Source of the DNA: Aplysia californica
Taxonomy: Eukaryota > Mollusca > Gastropoda > Aplysiida > Aplysiidae
NCBI RefSeq assembly: GCF_000002075.1
Contig: NW_004797308.1
Span: 2,057,832-2,121,082, forward strand
Direction of reading: 5' to 3'
Length of the DNA: 63,251 bases
Part shown: one piece after another, positions 1-11,500 of the stretch
Numbering within the stretch: the first letter of the stretch is position 1
Layout: each line of letters begins with the position of its first letter
Made by a program: the position numbers and the translations under genes
Notes under the pieces: generated by a model
What the model was told of the DNA's origin: nothing
The model's input: only the letters and a program-made list of their open reading frames with translations
The model's database searches: none

Positions 1-1100
1 GGGGTTTGGTTTTCTTCGGGCTGTGAAATGGCATTGGAATTCTGTTGTTGTTGTTGTTATCGATCCAGCAACAGCTGGGCTCTCGCCCTTCTGTCCAATG
101 TCATGTAGTGATGAGTGCAGGTTTGCTTTGTAATTCTAAAGAGGGAAACTTTGGCTTTAATTTGTTTCTATTTGTGTGACATTGATGTGTACAAAGCACC
201 CAAGTGGGTGGTTGGCGGGTGCTCTGGTGTGGTTGGCTCCTTTATTTCTATCAAACATCTATCATCCTTATCTCCCCCTCCTTCTTTTTTTATGTTTGTT
301 ACTCTTTTGTAACACCTCTAATCTTCTGGCGCTCATATGACCTTATGCAGTTGCGAGCGCCGTAAAATCTCTACTAAAACTAAAACTCAAAGCACCCAAA
401 TGTTACTCTTTTTTTGGTTATTGCTGCTTGTTGTTAACGACTGTGACTGTTGTGTGTGTGTTTTCTTCTTCTTCTTCTTCTTTTGTTGGTGTCACTTGCC
501 TATGAGTATTTTACTCCTGGAGTGTGCAGACGTGGAGCAGAGTTTGTACTTGTTTTGTTTGGTCACTTTTATTGTTGCAAAAACTTGGAATTCTTTTTTC
601 CCCCCAGCACTGACTGATGATAGTCTTACTATGTGTGCTGTGGAATCTTGCTTTGGGTATTTGGGGGGTGGGGGGTGGGGGGGAGAACTCGTTTGTTTGA
701 AATTTCATTGATTTCTTTATTCTCTTATGTAATTCCGCTGCGAAGCATAGTGCAGGGAGGTTGTTTTGTTTTGTGTTGATTGCACTCATGTTTTGTTTGG
801 ATAACTTGTGTAGATCGTCAGGTTTGTTCTTCTTTCTTCCCCTACAGTCATTTTGGGGGGGGTGAGGGGGCTGGGACGTGTCCTACTCACAGACTGTACA
901 TTTTCTTTGTCTGACTCTTTTTTTGTGTCTTTGATCAATGTTTTTCAGTAAAATTTGCACAGAAATGTGTTTTTAAATGGATGCGAAAGGTGTTTACCCC
1001 CCCCCCCCCAAAAAAAAAAAATCGATACGACTTGCTCTTTATGTGGAAAAATGAAAGTTCCTTCGATTTCATAATTTTGCTGAGCGCCTGATTTCCCCAG
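1..1100. other. Non-coding 5' edge, probably RALGAPA1 intron
   Basis: I see no exon here. The stretch holds one SINE copy (about 204-390), a short TTC run near 465-485, and G-, C- and A-rich low-complexity runs at 660-685, 853-872 and 998-1020. Since RALGAPA1 exons begin at 2033 with a split codon, this is most simply intron of that gene, but the upstream exon is outside the window. Confidence 0.5.
204..390 (+). repeat. SINE-like repeat, family A
   Basis: One of at least nine copies in the window. It starts with GTGGGTGGTTGGCGGGTG, passes through a C/T-rich body and TTGTTACTCTCTTGTAACACC, and ends in a small hairpin (CGCTCATATGACCTTATGCA... GCGAGCGCCGTAAAA) followed by CTACTAAAACTAAAA. Copies diverge by roughly 10-20% by eye. 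I see no coding capacity and no clear A/B boxes in this family, so it is a non-autonomous element of uncertain origin. Confidence 0.75.
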
Positions 1101-1123
1101 GATGCCTCACCTTTTGTTTGCCC

Positions 1124-1962
1124 GACCCCCAGACCCGAGACATAGACACAGCCTTGAGAGTCCCCCAGACCCTGGACATAGACACAGCCTTGAGAGACCC
1201 CCAGACCCGAGACATAGACACAGCCTTGAGAGACCCCCAGACCCGAGACATAGACACAGCCTTGAGAGACCCCCAGACCCGAGACATAGACACAGCCTTG
1301 AGAGACCCCCAGACCCTAGACATAGACACAGCCTTGAGAGTCCCTGTGACCCTAGACATAGACACAGCCTTGAGAGTCCCTGTGACCCGAGACATAGACA
1401 CAGCCTTGAGAGTCCCTGTGACCCTAGACATAGACACAGCTTTGAGAGTCCCTGTGACCCTAGACATAGACACAGCCTTGAGAGTCCCTGTGACCCTAGA
1501 CATAGACACAGCCTTGAGAGTCCCTGTGACCCGAGACATAGACACAGCCTTGAGAGTCCCTGTGACCCTAGACATAGACACAGCCTTGAGAGTCCCTGTG
1601 ACCCTAGACATAGACACAGCCTTGAGAGTCCCTGTGACCCTAGACATAGACACAGCCTTGAGAGTCCCTGTGACCCGAGACATAGACACAGCCTTGAGAG
1701 TCCCTGTGACCTTAGACATAGACACAGCCTTGTGAGTCCCTGTGACCCGAGACATAGACACAGCCTTGAGAGTCCCTGTGACCCGAGACATAGACACAGC
1801 CTTGAGAGTCCCTGTGACCCTAGACATAGATACAGCCTTGAGAGTCCCTGTGACCCGAGACATAGATACAGCCTTGAGAGTCCCTGTGACCCGAGACATA
1901 GACACAGCCTTGAGAGTCCCTGTGACCCGAGACATAGATACAGCCTTGAGAGTCCCTGTGAC
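1124..1962. repeat. 36-bp minisatellite, about 23 copies
   Basis: A 36-bp unit (core GAGACATAGACACAGCCTTGAG) is repeated head to tail. The first five to six units carry CCCCCAGACCC where the later ones carry TCCCTGTGACCC, so the array has two blocks. Because 36 is divisible by three and the unit lacks stops in several frames, long spurious reading frames arise on both strands. It lies just upstream of the RALGAPA1 exon at 2033 and ends before that exon's polypyrimidine tract, so it is intronic. Confidence 0.95.
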
Positions 1963-2032
1963 CTTTGACCTATCCCTGGTGCATGTTTTTGTTTTCCTCT
2001 AACTGTTGCCCTTGATGCATGCCTCCTTGCAG

Positions 2033-2140
2033 CCTCCAATAGCCCCTGTGCCCCGGACGATGGGGACGAACAGACGGAGACGGACTCAGATTTGGGCAAA
2101 TCCGCAGCAAATGATCCGGGCGGTGTTGTCAGGTCCTCAG
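2033..2140 (+). CDS. RALGAPA1: RALGAPA1 exon (acidic linker)
   Basis: Acceptor ...CTCCTTGCAG at 2032, donor GTAATG at 2141. It reads [19 protein letters not shown] and continues to VVRSS, with phase 1 at both ends, matching the following exon. It is low in conservation, so the call rests on splice signals, open frame and phase. Confidence 0.65.
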
Positions 2141-5100
2141 GTAATGCCACGACTCCTAGCTCGGTGCATGTGTGAGTCGATCCGCGTGTTTGAAACAAGT
2201 GCTATGTAAAGTATTGCAACACGTGTGAGTTTTTTCCCACGTCGTTGACACAAGTGCTATGTAACATATTACTACACCTGTGTGAGTTTATCCACGTGTT
2301 TGAGACGAGTGTCTAGCCACGTAAAGTGCTATGTAAAGTATTGCTACACATGTGTGAGTTTATCCTCGTCGTTGAGACAAGTGCTATGTAACGTATAGCT
2401 ACACATCGTTACGTATTACATGCCATGTAAAGTATTGCTACACCTGTGTGAGTTTATCCTCGTCGTTGAGACAAGTGCCCTGTAAAGTATTGCTACACCT
2501 GTGTGAGTTTATCCTCGTCGTTGAGACAAATGCTATGTAAAGTATTGCTACACCTGTGTGAGTCTATCCACGTGTTTGAGACAAGTGCTATGTAAAATAT
2601 TGCTACACCTGTGTGAGTCTATCCATGTGTTTGAGACAAGTGCCATGTAAAGTATTTCTACAGGCCACGTGTGATGGTCAAGTCAATGTATTGAGTGGGA
2701 GATTTCTCTCTCAGATTCACAGCTGTCAACCAGTAAATGAAAAAAACAGTTCGTACGGTTTTGAAGGTCTGACTTTGCCCGTCTGTTATCTAGTGTCACT
2801 CCTCTTGGAGTTGCTGATGCTCGGGAAAAAATGTCAAGAATAGATTTGCGAATGATAATGAGAATGAGTACCAAAAATCAATCAGAAAGGTGGTTTGAGC
2901 GCTGCAGGTCTGCTTGGAATAGCCTGCGTATGTTGAATGCTGAAAAGTGTGTGTGAAAGTTTTGAAGGGAGATTACTTGGCCAGTGTCGACCACGTGGGT
3001 AGAGTCTGGGATGTTTGTATGTTTTTTTGGGGTTGGGTTAAAAAAGTTGGCAGCTGTGTTTCTAGAGTGTGGATATTTTCCGACTATGTTTGCAGGAATG
3101 TAAATAACCACAGCTCTGTCTGCGCTCCGTGCTCACAGCGTGGTTTGTGTGGTCGGTGATCACGCTTAAGAGTGCCCCGCACAATGCCACATACAGTTTG
3201 TGCACTCATTGACTTGTTCATCATGTTTTTCCGTCTTTCTTTCCCTATGCTTGAGATTTTTTCACATTTCTCCGAGCTCAAAAATTGCTCACGCTGTAGA
3301 TTTTTTAAAAACAAGGATACTGTCAGCGACCGACTTTTGCAAGAACGTTTTACTTTTTTAATCTTGTCTGTCGTTTTAATTGCATGTTAGGGTCTGATAG
3401 TTTTGTTCTGCGTGTTCTCCGTGATTGTCAAGAGTGAATCCTCCTTAGCTGAGTGGTCATTCTTGTGTGTTTTTGAATACTTTGCCTTGGGTTCGTTGAA
3501 CGTGCTAGTTTTTGCAACCCTAGCATGGCCCACGGGGATGGAATGGCATGAGTTGATGTGTGTTTTGGAAATATTTTGTTTTGGTGTGGTGAAATTTTTG
3601 TGTAATGTTCTTACTGTCATTTTTAGTTTACAGATGTACAACTTTGTTCAGCCTTTATGAGTTTCATGCAATGTTTGATCAAACCTGGGTGAAGATCGCG
3701 AACTATGTAATGAAGTGGGAAGATTTCCGTCTCTCGCTGCTTTGGAGGTCCCTTTTTTCTGTTTGAAGCCCAAGTATAAATTTACCCCCCCCCCCCCCCC
3801 CCCGGGGCAGTGCCACTGACTGAAGTGTCTTTAGGCCATTCCCGAAGGGGGGAGATATCTCGTTCAAGCATAGTAGAATTGTAAATGGGCTGACTCATGT
3901 CACGCTCATAACTGTGCCTGATCTACAACAGGGAACTGCTGCTTTTTCTTTCCTGATCCTTACTATTGTCATTTTCCTCTACTTCTTTTGTATGTTTGTC
4001 ACTCCTTTGTGACCGGCTATTTTGGGGTGCCTTGATAGTCGAAGCAGACCTTGTGCTGCTGAAGCTAGAGAGGTGAGCAGTCTAAGTCTGATTCCCTGTA
4101 AAGACTTCTCTGTTGACACCCACCCCTTGGCGCTCATATGACCTTATGCAGTTGCGAGCGCCGTAAAACCCTCTACTATTAAAAATAAATAAATGAAAAA
4201 GTATAAATTTCCCCCGGAGATTAGAGGTGTTACAAGAGAGTAACAAACACAAAAAAGGAGGAGGAGAGATAAAGACGATAGATGATTTATAGGAAAGAAG
4301 AAGCAAACCACACCGGTGCACCCGCCAACCACCCACTGATGTGTGTGTGTGTCCAGGTGTGTGATGTAGGCATGTTGTGACTGCGTGTACACTCTGTGCG
4401 TGTGTGTATGCGTCCCCAGGTGCTAGCGCAGCGGTGGAGGACGTGGAAGTGGCAGAGATCACGACCACGTGCACGGCCGAGCTGAGCAGCATGATGGGGC
4501 CACACTCGGTCGTACGACAGTCCAGCCTGGAGGAGGGATTTGACCGCTCAGACCACGACATGACCAGAGGTAGGGACACCTGGCTACTTGTGTGGGTTTT
4601 TTTGACCGATCGGACCACGACATGACCAGAGGTAGGGACACCTGGCTACTTGTGTGGTTTTTTTTGACCGATCGGACCACGACATGACCAGAGGTAGGGA
4701 CACCTGGCTACTTGTTATGTTGTTTGGGTTCCTCTGAAGGAAAAATGAGACAAGTATTGCAGTCGAATGTTATTTAAATAATCTTATATTGTTATCATCA
4801 TCAACACCCTCGTCATCATTATTATTTTTATTATTATTGTTATTGTTGTTAGTATTATTATTATCATTAGTTGGTATCATGTTGGACTATGTAGAAGGTG
4901 GCTCTGGTTCGAATCCCAGACTGGGTGTTTTTGAACTCGGGTCATTTTGAAGAGTTTTCACAGTTAACACTTCTAATCTCCGGCACTTATAATATGACCT
5001 TATTGTGTTGCAAGTGCTGTAAAACTCTTACTTAAACAATACATTTGTTGTGGCCAGGCACAGGGTCAAGGACATCGTCGGCCTGCTCCATGCACTCGGC

Positions 5101-5252
5101 ACGGTCCAAGTCTGGCAGCCGCTCCCCGTCCCCGCCCCTGCTCAACTCAACGGACAATCACAAGGACAGCCCCACCCCGGACAGAGACTCGCTGCACATC
5201 GACATCACGGGGCCGGAGGATGCCAACAGTAACAGAGGTCTGTGTGTGTGTC

Positions 5253-5292
<40 letters not shown>

Positions 5293-5469
5293 TGTCCTGT
5301 TGTCTGTGTGTGTCTCATCGGACAGAGACTCGCTGCACATCGACATCACGGGGCCGGAGGATGCCAACAGTAACAGAGGTCTGTGTGTGTGTCTCAGTGT
5401 GTCGCGTTGTCTGTGTGTGTGTCTCATCAACGGGCTAGAGGATGTCAACAGTAACAGAGGTCTGTTGTC

Positions 5470-5555
<86 letters not shown>

Positions 5556-8500
5556 TGTTGTCTGTGTGTGACTCATCGGACAGAGACTCCCTGCACATCG
5601 ACATCATGGGGCAGGAGGACGCCAACAGTAACAGAGGTCTGTTGTTTTGTTTGTGTGTGTGTGTGTTTCAGTGTGTGTGTGTGTGTGTGTGTGTGTCTCG
5701 GTGTGTCGAGTTTTCTGTGTGTGTGTGTCTCACAGTGTGTCACGTTGTCTGTGTGTGTCTCAGTCTGTCACCTTGTCTGTGTGTGTGTGTGTCTCATATG
5801 GCACTTGATGATATTAAAATTTATTTTATTATGCAATGGTTTTCAGTCAGATGTGTTTTCATGTCACGTCCAGGTTTAGAAGTGTCCGTGGACTCCCTGG
5901 ATGAGCTGAAGAGCATCATGGCGGGCGGGAAGGTGCTGGGCTGGACGCCGGACGTGGCCGTGGTTCTGTGGCAGAGGATGCTGGGAAGTCTGGGCGACGT
6001 CAACAAGATGGAGGACCCAGACATACACTTCTCCGTCTTTGACGAGCTGGCTGAGCTCATGGACACGCTGTGTCGGGTCAGTTCGCGTGTCGCGTGTGTG
6101 TCTTGTGTGTGTCTGGTCAATCCGTGTGTTGTGTGTCTTGTGTGTGTGTCAAGACACATATATATATATATATATATACAACTCCACGTGAGACACACGA
6201 CACGCGCAATGATCCGACACATTAAATGTTCCACAGAAATAGAACCAAGAGTTTTGTGGGTGGTTGGCCGGTGCTCTAGTGTGGTTTGCTCTTTCTTTCC
6301 TATCAAACATGTATGGTCCTTATTTCTCCTCCTCCTTTTTTGTGTAATGTTACTCTCTTGTAACACATTCCTAATCTATTCTTCAGGACTTATATGACCT
6401 TATTGTGTTGCAAGTGCAGTAAAACTCTTACTAAAACTAGTTAACCAAAAGGTTTGACGATTGTCTTGTCGTGTTTCCTTTGCAGATGAGGGACAACCTC
6501 GGGGTGACCCCGGACAACATCAATTTTAATACTAATTTTATGATTTTTAGTCGATTTAGTCATTTTTAATTAATGAAAATACCTTTCGCAGTCTTTATTT
6601 GTAAAAATAAATACATTTTATAGGCAAAAAACCACATCAATTTCTATTGTATTCATATTTACGAAGTCCTAATGCATGAACTGCTGGGAGTTAATGAACT
6701 ATATTTAGATTTGTTGTGAAAACACAATGTACTGTTTATGTGTTACTGTTGTATTGGTAAAACGCTCAGTGCCTGTGTTTTTTAACACTTTACCATAACA
6801 AGGAAACAGAGTGAAAAACCCTTGGCTCCACATACCACTGAGGTGAATCACAAGAAAATTAGGGTAGCTCAGAAATATGTTTATTTCTTTATAACCAGAG
6901 CATGTAACGACATGAAATTTTCAGGATGGTCATAAAAGATAACAAGCTATCGGGCTGCGAAAAAAAAAATCTTGTTACATAACAATGGCGGCTATTTTGA
7001 AAATGATAATAAGCAGTTTACCAAAACATACCCCAAAAATTGCCTTCAGACCCATCTACATAGGACCCAAACACACCAAATAAGACACATAATACACCAG
7101 AATGTTGATTTGACCATCCATTTCCAATAATATCCAGAAAAAATTATGAAAAGACACATTTAGCAGTTGACGAGAGGCATTGTAAAAAGGTACCAGAGTG
7201 ACCGAAACGGAGGTCAATTTCAGAGGAAGAGGGTGTGTCAGCAAAGAGCATTTTTTTCAGTAACGAGTAAATAAAAGTCAATAAAATTACACACACATTT
7301 AGACAATTGAACAAACTTTTAGATGACGCAAAGAAAATTATTATCTCATGAACATGGCGGCCATTTTGAATAATAATTAGCTATTTTTCAACAAAAAAAA
7401 GCAAAAAAATTAGTTTTACACTCAAAATATAATGTTCAAATACACTAACCATTCAATATCATTTGCAAAAATGTTCATTTGAATATCCTTTTTCAAAATA
7501 AACAACAAAAAAATTATGAAAAGACTCATTTAGCAGTTGACGAGAGGCATTGTAAAAAGGTACCAAAAGTGACGAGAACGGAGGTCAATTTCAGAGGAAA
7601 AGGGTGTGTCAGCAAAGAGCATTTTTCTCAGTAACGAGTAAATGAAAGTCAATAACATTACACACACAATTAGAAAATTGGAAGTAGGAATCAAAAGAGA
7701 CAATACCCTTGAATCAGGGCACAGGGCAAGAATTATGGAATTAGAATATATTGTCATGTTGTGACATGGTAAAAGTTTAGATGTGTGGTGACTGCGGTGT
7801 TTGTTGTGACTTGATCATGCATGTGACATGTGACTGCTTTGGAGTAATGTACAAAATATAAAAAAAACCCAACTCACTGCGACATTTATAATCCAGAGAA
7901 TAATTCACACACAGCACAGAGAATATTACACATCCAGCTGCTGCCGCGCCTGCTTTATGTCAGCGGCAGTATGAAAGATCTTGAAACACTCTCTGTCCAC
8001 ACATAGAGCAGTGTTACACTGTGGGCAGTAGTGCCGAGTCTGTGACCGCTTCTTGATCGACGCACACACTTTGCATACTGGGCGATGCTTCGGGTCGGCA
8101 TACTTGATAGGAAAATGGCCGAATGCTGCTGCGGAGAGTCTGTCGACAGTTGGATTTTGCTGAGCTCTCGACTTCCCTCGGCGAACTGCCATATACGGCT
8201 TCACGAGAGCGTCAACCACAGCACACCTAAAGTCTTTCACACTCACCGAACTTTCACTCTGTTGTAAGATGTGTGCGTTCACCAAGCAAGCGTCTTTGAT
8301 GTAGTGCCACAGGGCCAGGTACCACTTATAATTCCTGTGGGGATAAGAATAATTTTTGTGGAGCTGATCAAAATGATCAACTCCACCCATGAAAGTATTA
8401 TAGTTATCAGCCAGAACTGGCTTCTCTACCCTCCTGAATCCTGTGGCTTCCTTTGCAGAACGAATTCTCTTGTCAACAGTGTTGTTGGTGTGCACAGTGC

Positions 8501-11500
8501 TGAGCAGACAGACACGCTTGGTGTCATGCCAGGCCACCGCGACCATGTCACCTGACCTCTGAAAAACAGGATCGTCACCTTTCTTTAGTGGCAGGGCAGT
8601 TTTCTTGAGACCGGCAGGAAACCCCCTCCTGTTCTCCATCACCGTTTCCACAGCTCCTGTTCCTCTCTCCTGTAGACTAAAAAAAAGCGATGGCGACGAA
8701 TAAAAATTGTCCATATAGAGGACATGCCCACTGTCCATGTAGTCCCTCATGAGAGTCTCAACTAAATGTTGGGTAAACGATTTACCTTGGGGAACGGGGA
8801 AATGGTCCTTGCCGGTGTACACAACCAGATCTAGACAGTAGTAGTTAGTGGAGTCGCAGAGGTTGAAGCACTTGAAACCCCGCTTCGTGGGCTTATCCGG
8901 CATGTACTGCCGAAAATGGCACCTACCCTTGAAGCGGGCCATACTTTCGTCGATGCTGAGCTTCTTGTGGGGGTAGTCGCACGCTGAAAATCTGGGTATG
9001 ATGAGTTCCAGCAGTCTCCTGATCTTCTGAAGAGGGTCGTAACCGTCTGTCCCTCGAGGAATGTGTTGACGAACATCGCTAGGACAAAAAAGGGAAAAAA
9101 AAAGAAACAATAGGATAAGTAGTTGATATAGGAAAAATAACACACCTGGAAATACCTGAAGAACTTTGATTTGAATTAGATTCAGTATGATAGTATGACG
9201 CTAATCTCTTCTGTGTGTTTCTCCCTGCTAGAACTCAGGGATAGTCCACTACTCTGCTTCTTCAACCTGCAGTGTAATGACTTTTACAAATATTTACCCT
9301 TTTTACTAGATCTACTTTGTCGGGTCCATTGCCTTCACGCAAGAATTTATTTTGAATTTTACCAGATATCGGCCGAAGTATTATGATAATGATTACTATT
9401 AGAAAGAATCAATCTAGATCTAAGTCACACTATTCACACAAAGGTCAGCCTAAAATATACTAGATCTAGAATTTATTTTGTAGTGATAAGGGCTTAGGAC
9501 AGCATTCAGCATGACTAAAAGAAGAAAGTTTTTGTCAGGCCACACGATCAACATTCGCTTGATCGCTTTGATCAAAATAACTAGAATGTTCTTGATAAAA
9601 ATAAGCTAGATTCTAGATCTAGATCTAGTCTATAGCTTCCCAACACAATCCCAAAGGTGGCAAAGGTAGTTATTTACCTGAAGTGGAAAAACGCTGACAG
9701 CATCTTGAAACGGTGACGTGACATCACCTCACGAAAGTTCACGTCCACCAACCAGAACGAACTCCAGTAGTCGTCGAGACTTGGTTTGGGGTTCAACCCC
9801 ATGGCGATTTGCAGACCAATGTACGCCTTCATTTCATCTGCATTTGTTTCAGTCCACCTCTTCTTATAAAAATTTCCCTCCGGCAGTTGTTCAAGGCAGT
9901 GGGCTGCGTACTCGTTAGTCTCCTGGACAAGAAGTCCGATTACATCAGTTGTGATGAACAAAAAGAAAAAGTTTATGGCACTGAAGCCGGTCAAATCAAC
10001 GGTAGAGCCTGACCTGTGCTCGAAGTTAGGGATCCAGTCACTAACGTATGGATCCCTGTCATCGTAGAGATGCCAATCAGAGGGAACTGTGTCCTGTTGA
10101 GTGACTGTAGCTGTAGGTCGAAGTCTAGATCTAGGCCTAGCACTCGTCGTCGCCTGACCGTCCTCGTGGGGCGCTGATGTAGACAAACCAGGGCCTCGGC
10201 TTGTCAATCCAGATCTAGAATCTACACTAGATGATGATGAAGGGCGATCTTGCTCACTATTCCACGAAATATCGCTTACATCGTCAGGAATAGAGTCTCC
10301 AGAGTCACTATCTTGGCAGAACACAGCACCGCTGTTCGGCGTAGTTGGGGCGCTCATGTTGGACGTGTTTTCACTTCGACAAACGAGCAAGAAAGTGACG
10401 AACCGACGCTTTGTTTCCCGCAAAATTGTTCACAAAGGACTCGGAAGTAAACAGAAATAATAAGGAGTGCGCATGTCTCAAAAGGGGAGCTACTATAATG
10501 AACTTGTGGTCACTACTCTGTTACTAAGGTACACATCGCCGATCGGCGGGATGAGACCCGAGACGAACTACTTCCGGCTCGCCGATCGGCGGGATGAGAC
10601 GGAAAAGTGTTTATCAAGGTTGAGCGCCACTGAAATATTGTTTATTATTATCATTGGTAGTAGATGTTCCGCAGAAATATAACCATAAGGTTTGACGATT
10701 GTCTTGCTGTGTTTTTCCCATGCAGATGAGCGACAATCTCGGGGTGACCCAGGACAACATGTCCTCCCCTCCCCCGCCTGAGCTCATACCCCCGCTACAT
10801 ATCTTCTCCTCCTGGCTGTTCCAGGTAAGCTGTGGGTGGTTGGCGGGTGCTCTGCTGTGGTTTGTTCCTTCTTACCTATTGAACATCTGTCGTCTTTATC
10901 TCCCCTCTTTCTTTTTTGTGTTTGTTACTCTCTTGCAACACCTCTCGTCTTCGGTACTTATATGACCTTATTGTGTTGCAAGTGCCGTAAAGCACTTACT
11001 AAAACAAAGACATATACTGTCCATCTCTTTACTTCTTCCTTTCTTTGTATGTTGTTACTCTCTTGTAAGACCTCTTGTCTTTGATACTTCTGTGACCTAA
11101 TTATTTTTCAAGGGCTGCAAAACTCTTACTTAGGCTGAAATTGTATGCCAGTGTTACCCAAATTTCCCACATGATGAATAAGATTTCTTTCTCTCTTTCT
11201 TTCTTTCTTTCTTTTTCTCTTATTTATTTATTTATTTATTAGTTTATTTATCTATTTGCTTATTTGTTTATTAGTTTATTAATTAATTTATGTATTTATT
11301 TATTTACTGATTTACTCACTCATTTAGTCAACGCCTCTCTCCCCGCAGTGCCTGACCCTGAGCAACAAGTTCAAGCACGGCAAGCTGATGGCCTACCAGC
11401 TGATCTGTCAGATGATGCTGCGGAGACACGAGGTCATGCCCTCCCAGCAGCTGCTCTCTCACTTCTACCTGGTGCTGCACACGGGGCTGGTCTCTGCTGA

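Larger units (their letters stand above)
6782..10613 (-). mobile_element. piggyBac-family DNA transposon with apparently intact transposase
   Basis: The left end is TTAA followed by CACTTTACC (6782-6794). The right end reads AAAAGTG followed by TTTA, a decayed TTAA (10604-10613). Subterminal CGCCGATCGGCGGGATGAGA motifs occur twice near the right end (10528 and 10579 region). A small MITE at 19865-19954 shares both the terminal CACTTTG and this motif, supporting the boundaries. The transposase occupies 7926-10357 on the - strand. Two tandem copies of an about 370-bp sequence (6905-7672) fill the space between its stop and the left end. The element lies in a RALGAPA1 intron. Confidence 0.8.

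Noticed and set aside
1069-2198. Long open frames of 200-360 codons on both strands over the 36-bp repeat
   Set aside because: They arise because the unit length is a multiple of three and lacks stops; no start context, domain or conservation, and it lies in an intron.
4082-4618. 178-codon open frame on the - strand
   Set aside because: It runs through two SINE copies and antisense to a RALGAPA1 exon.
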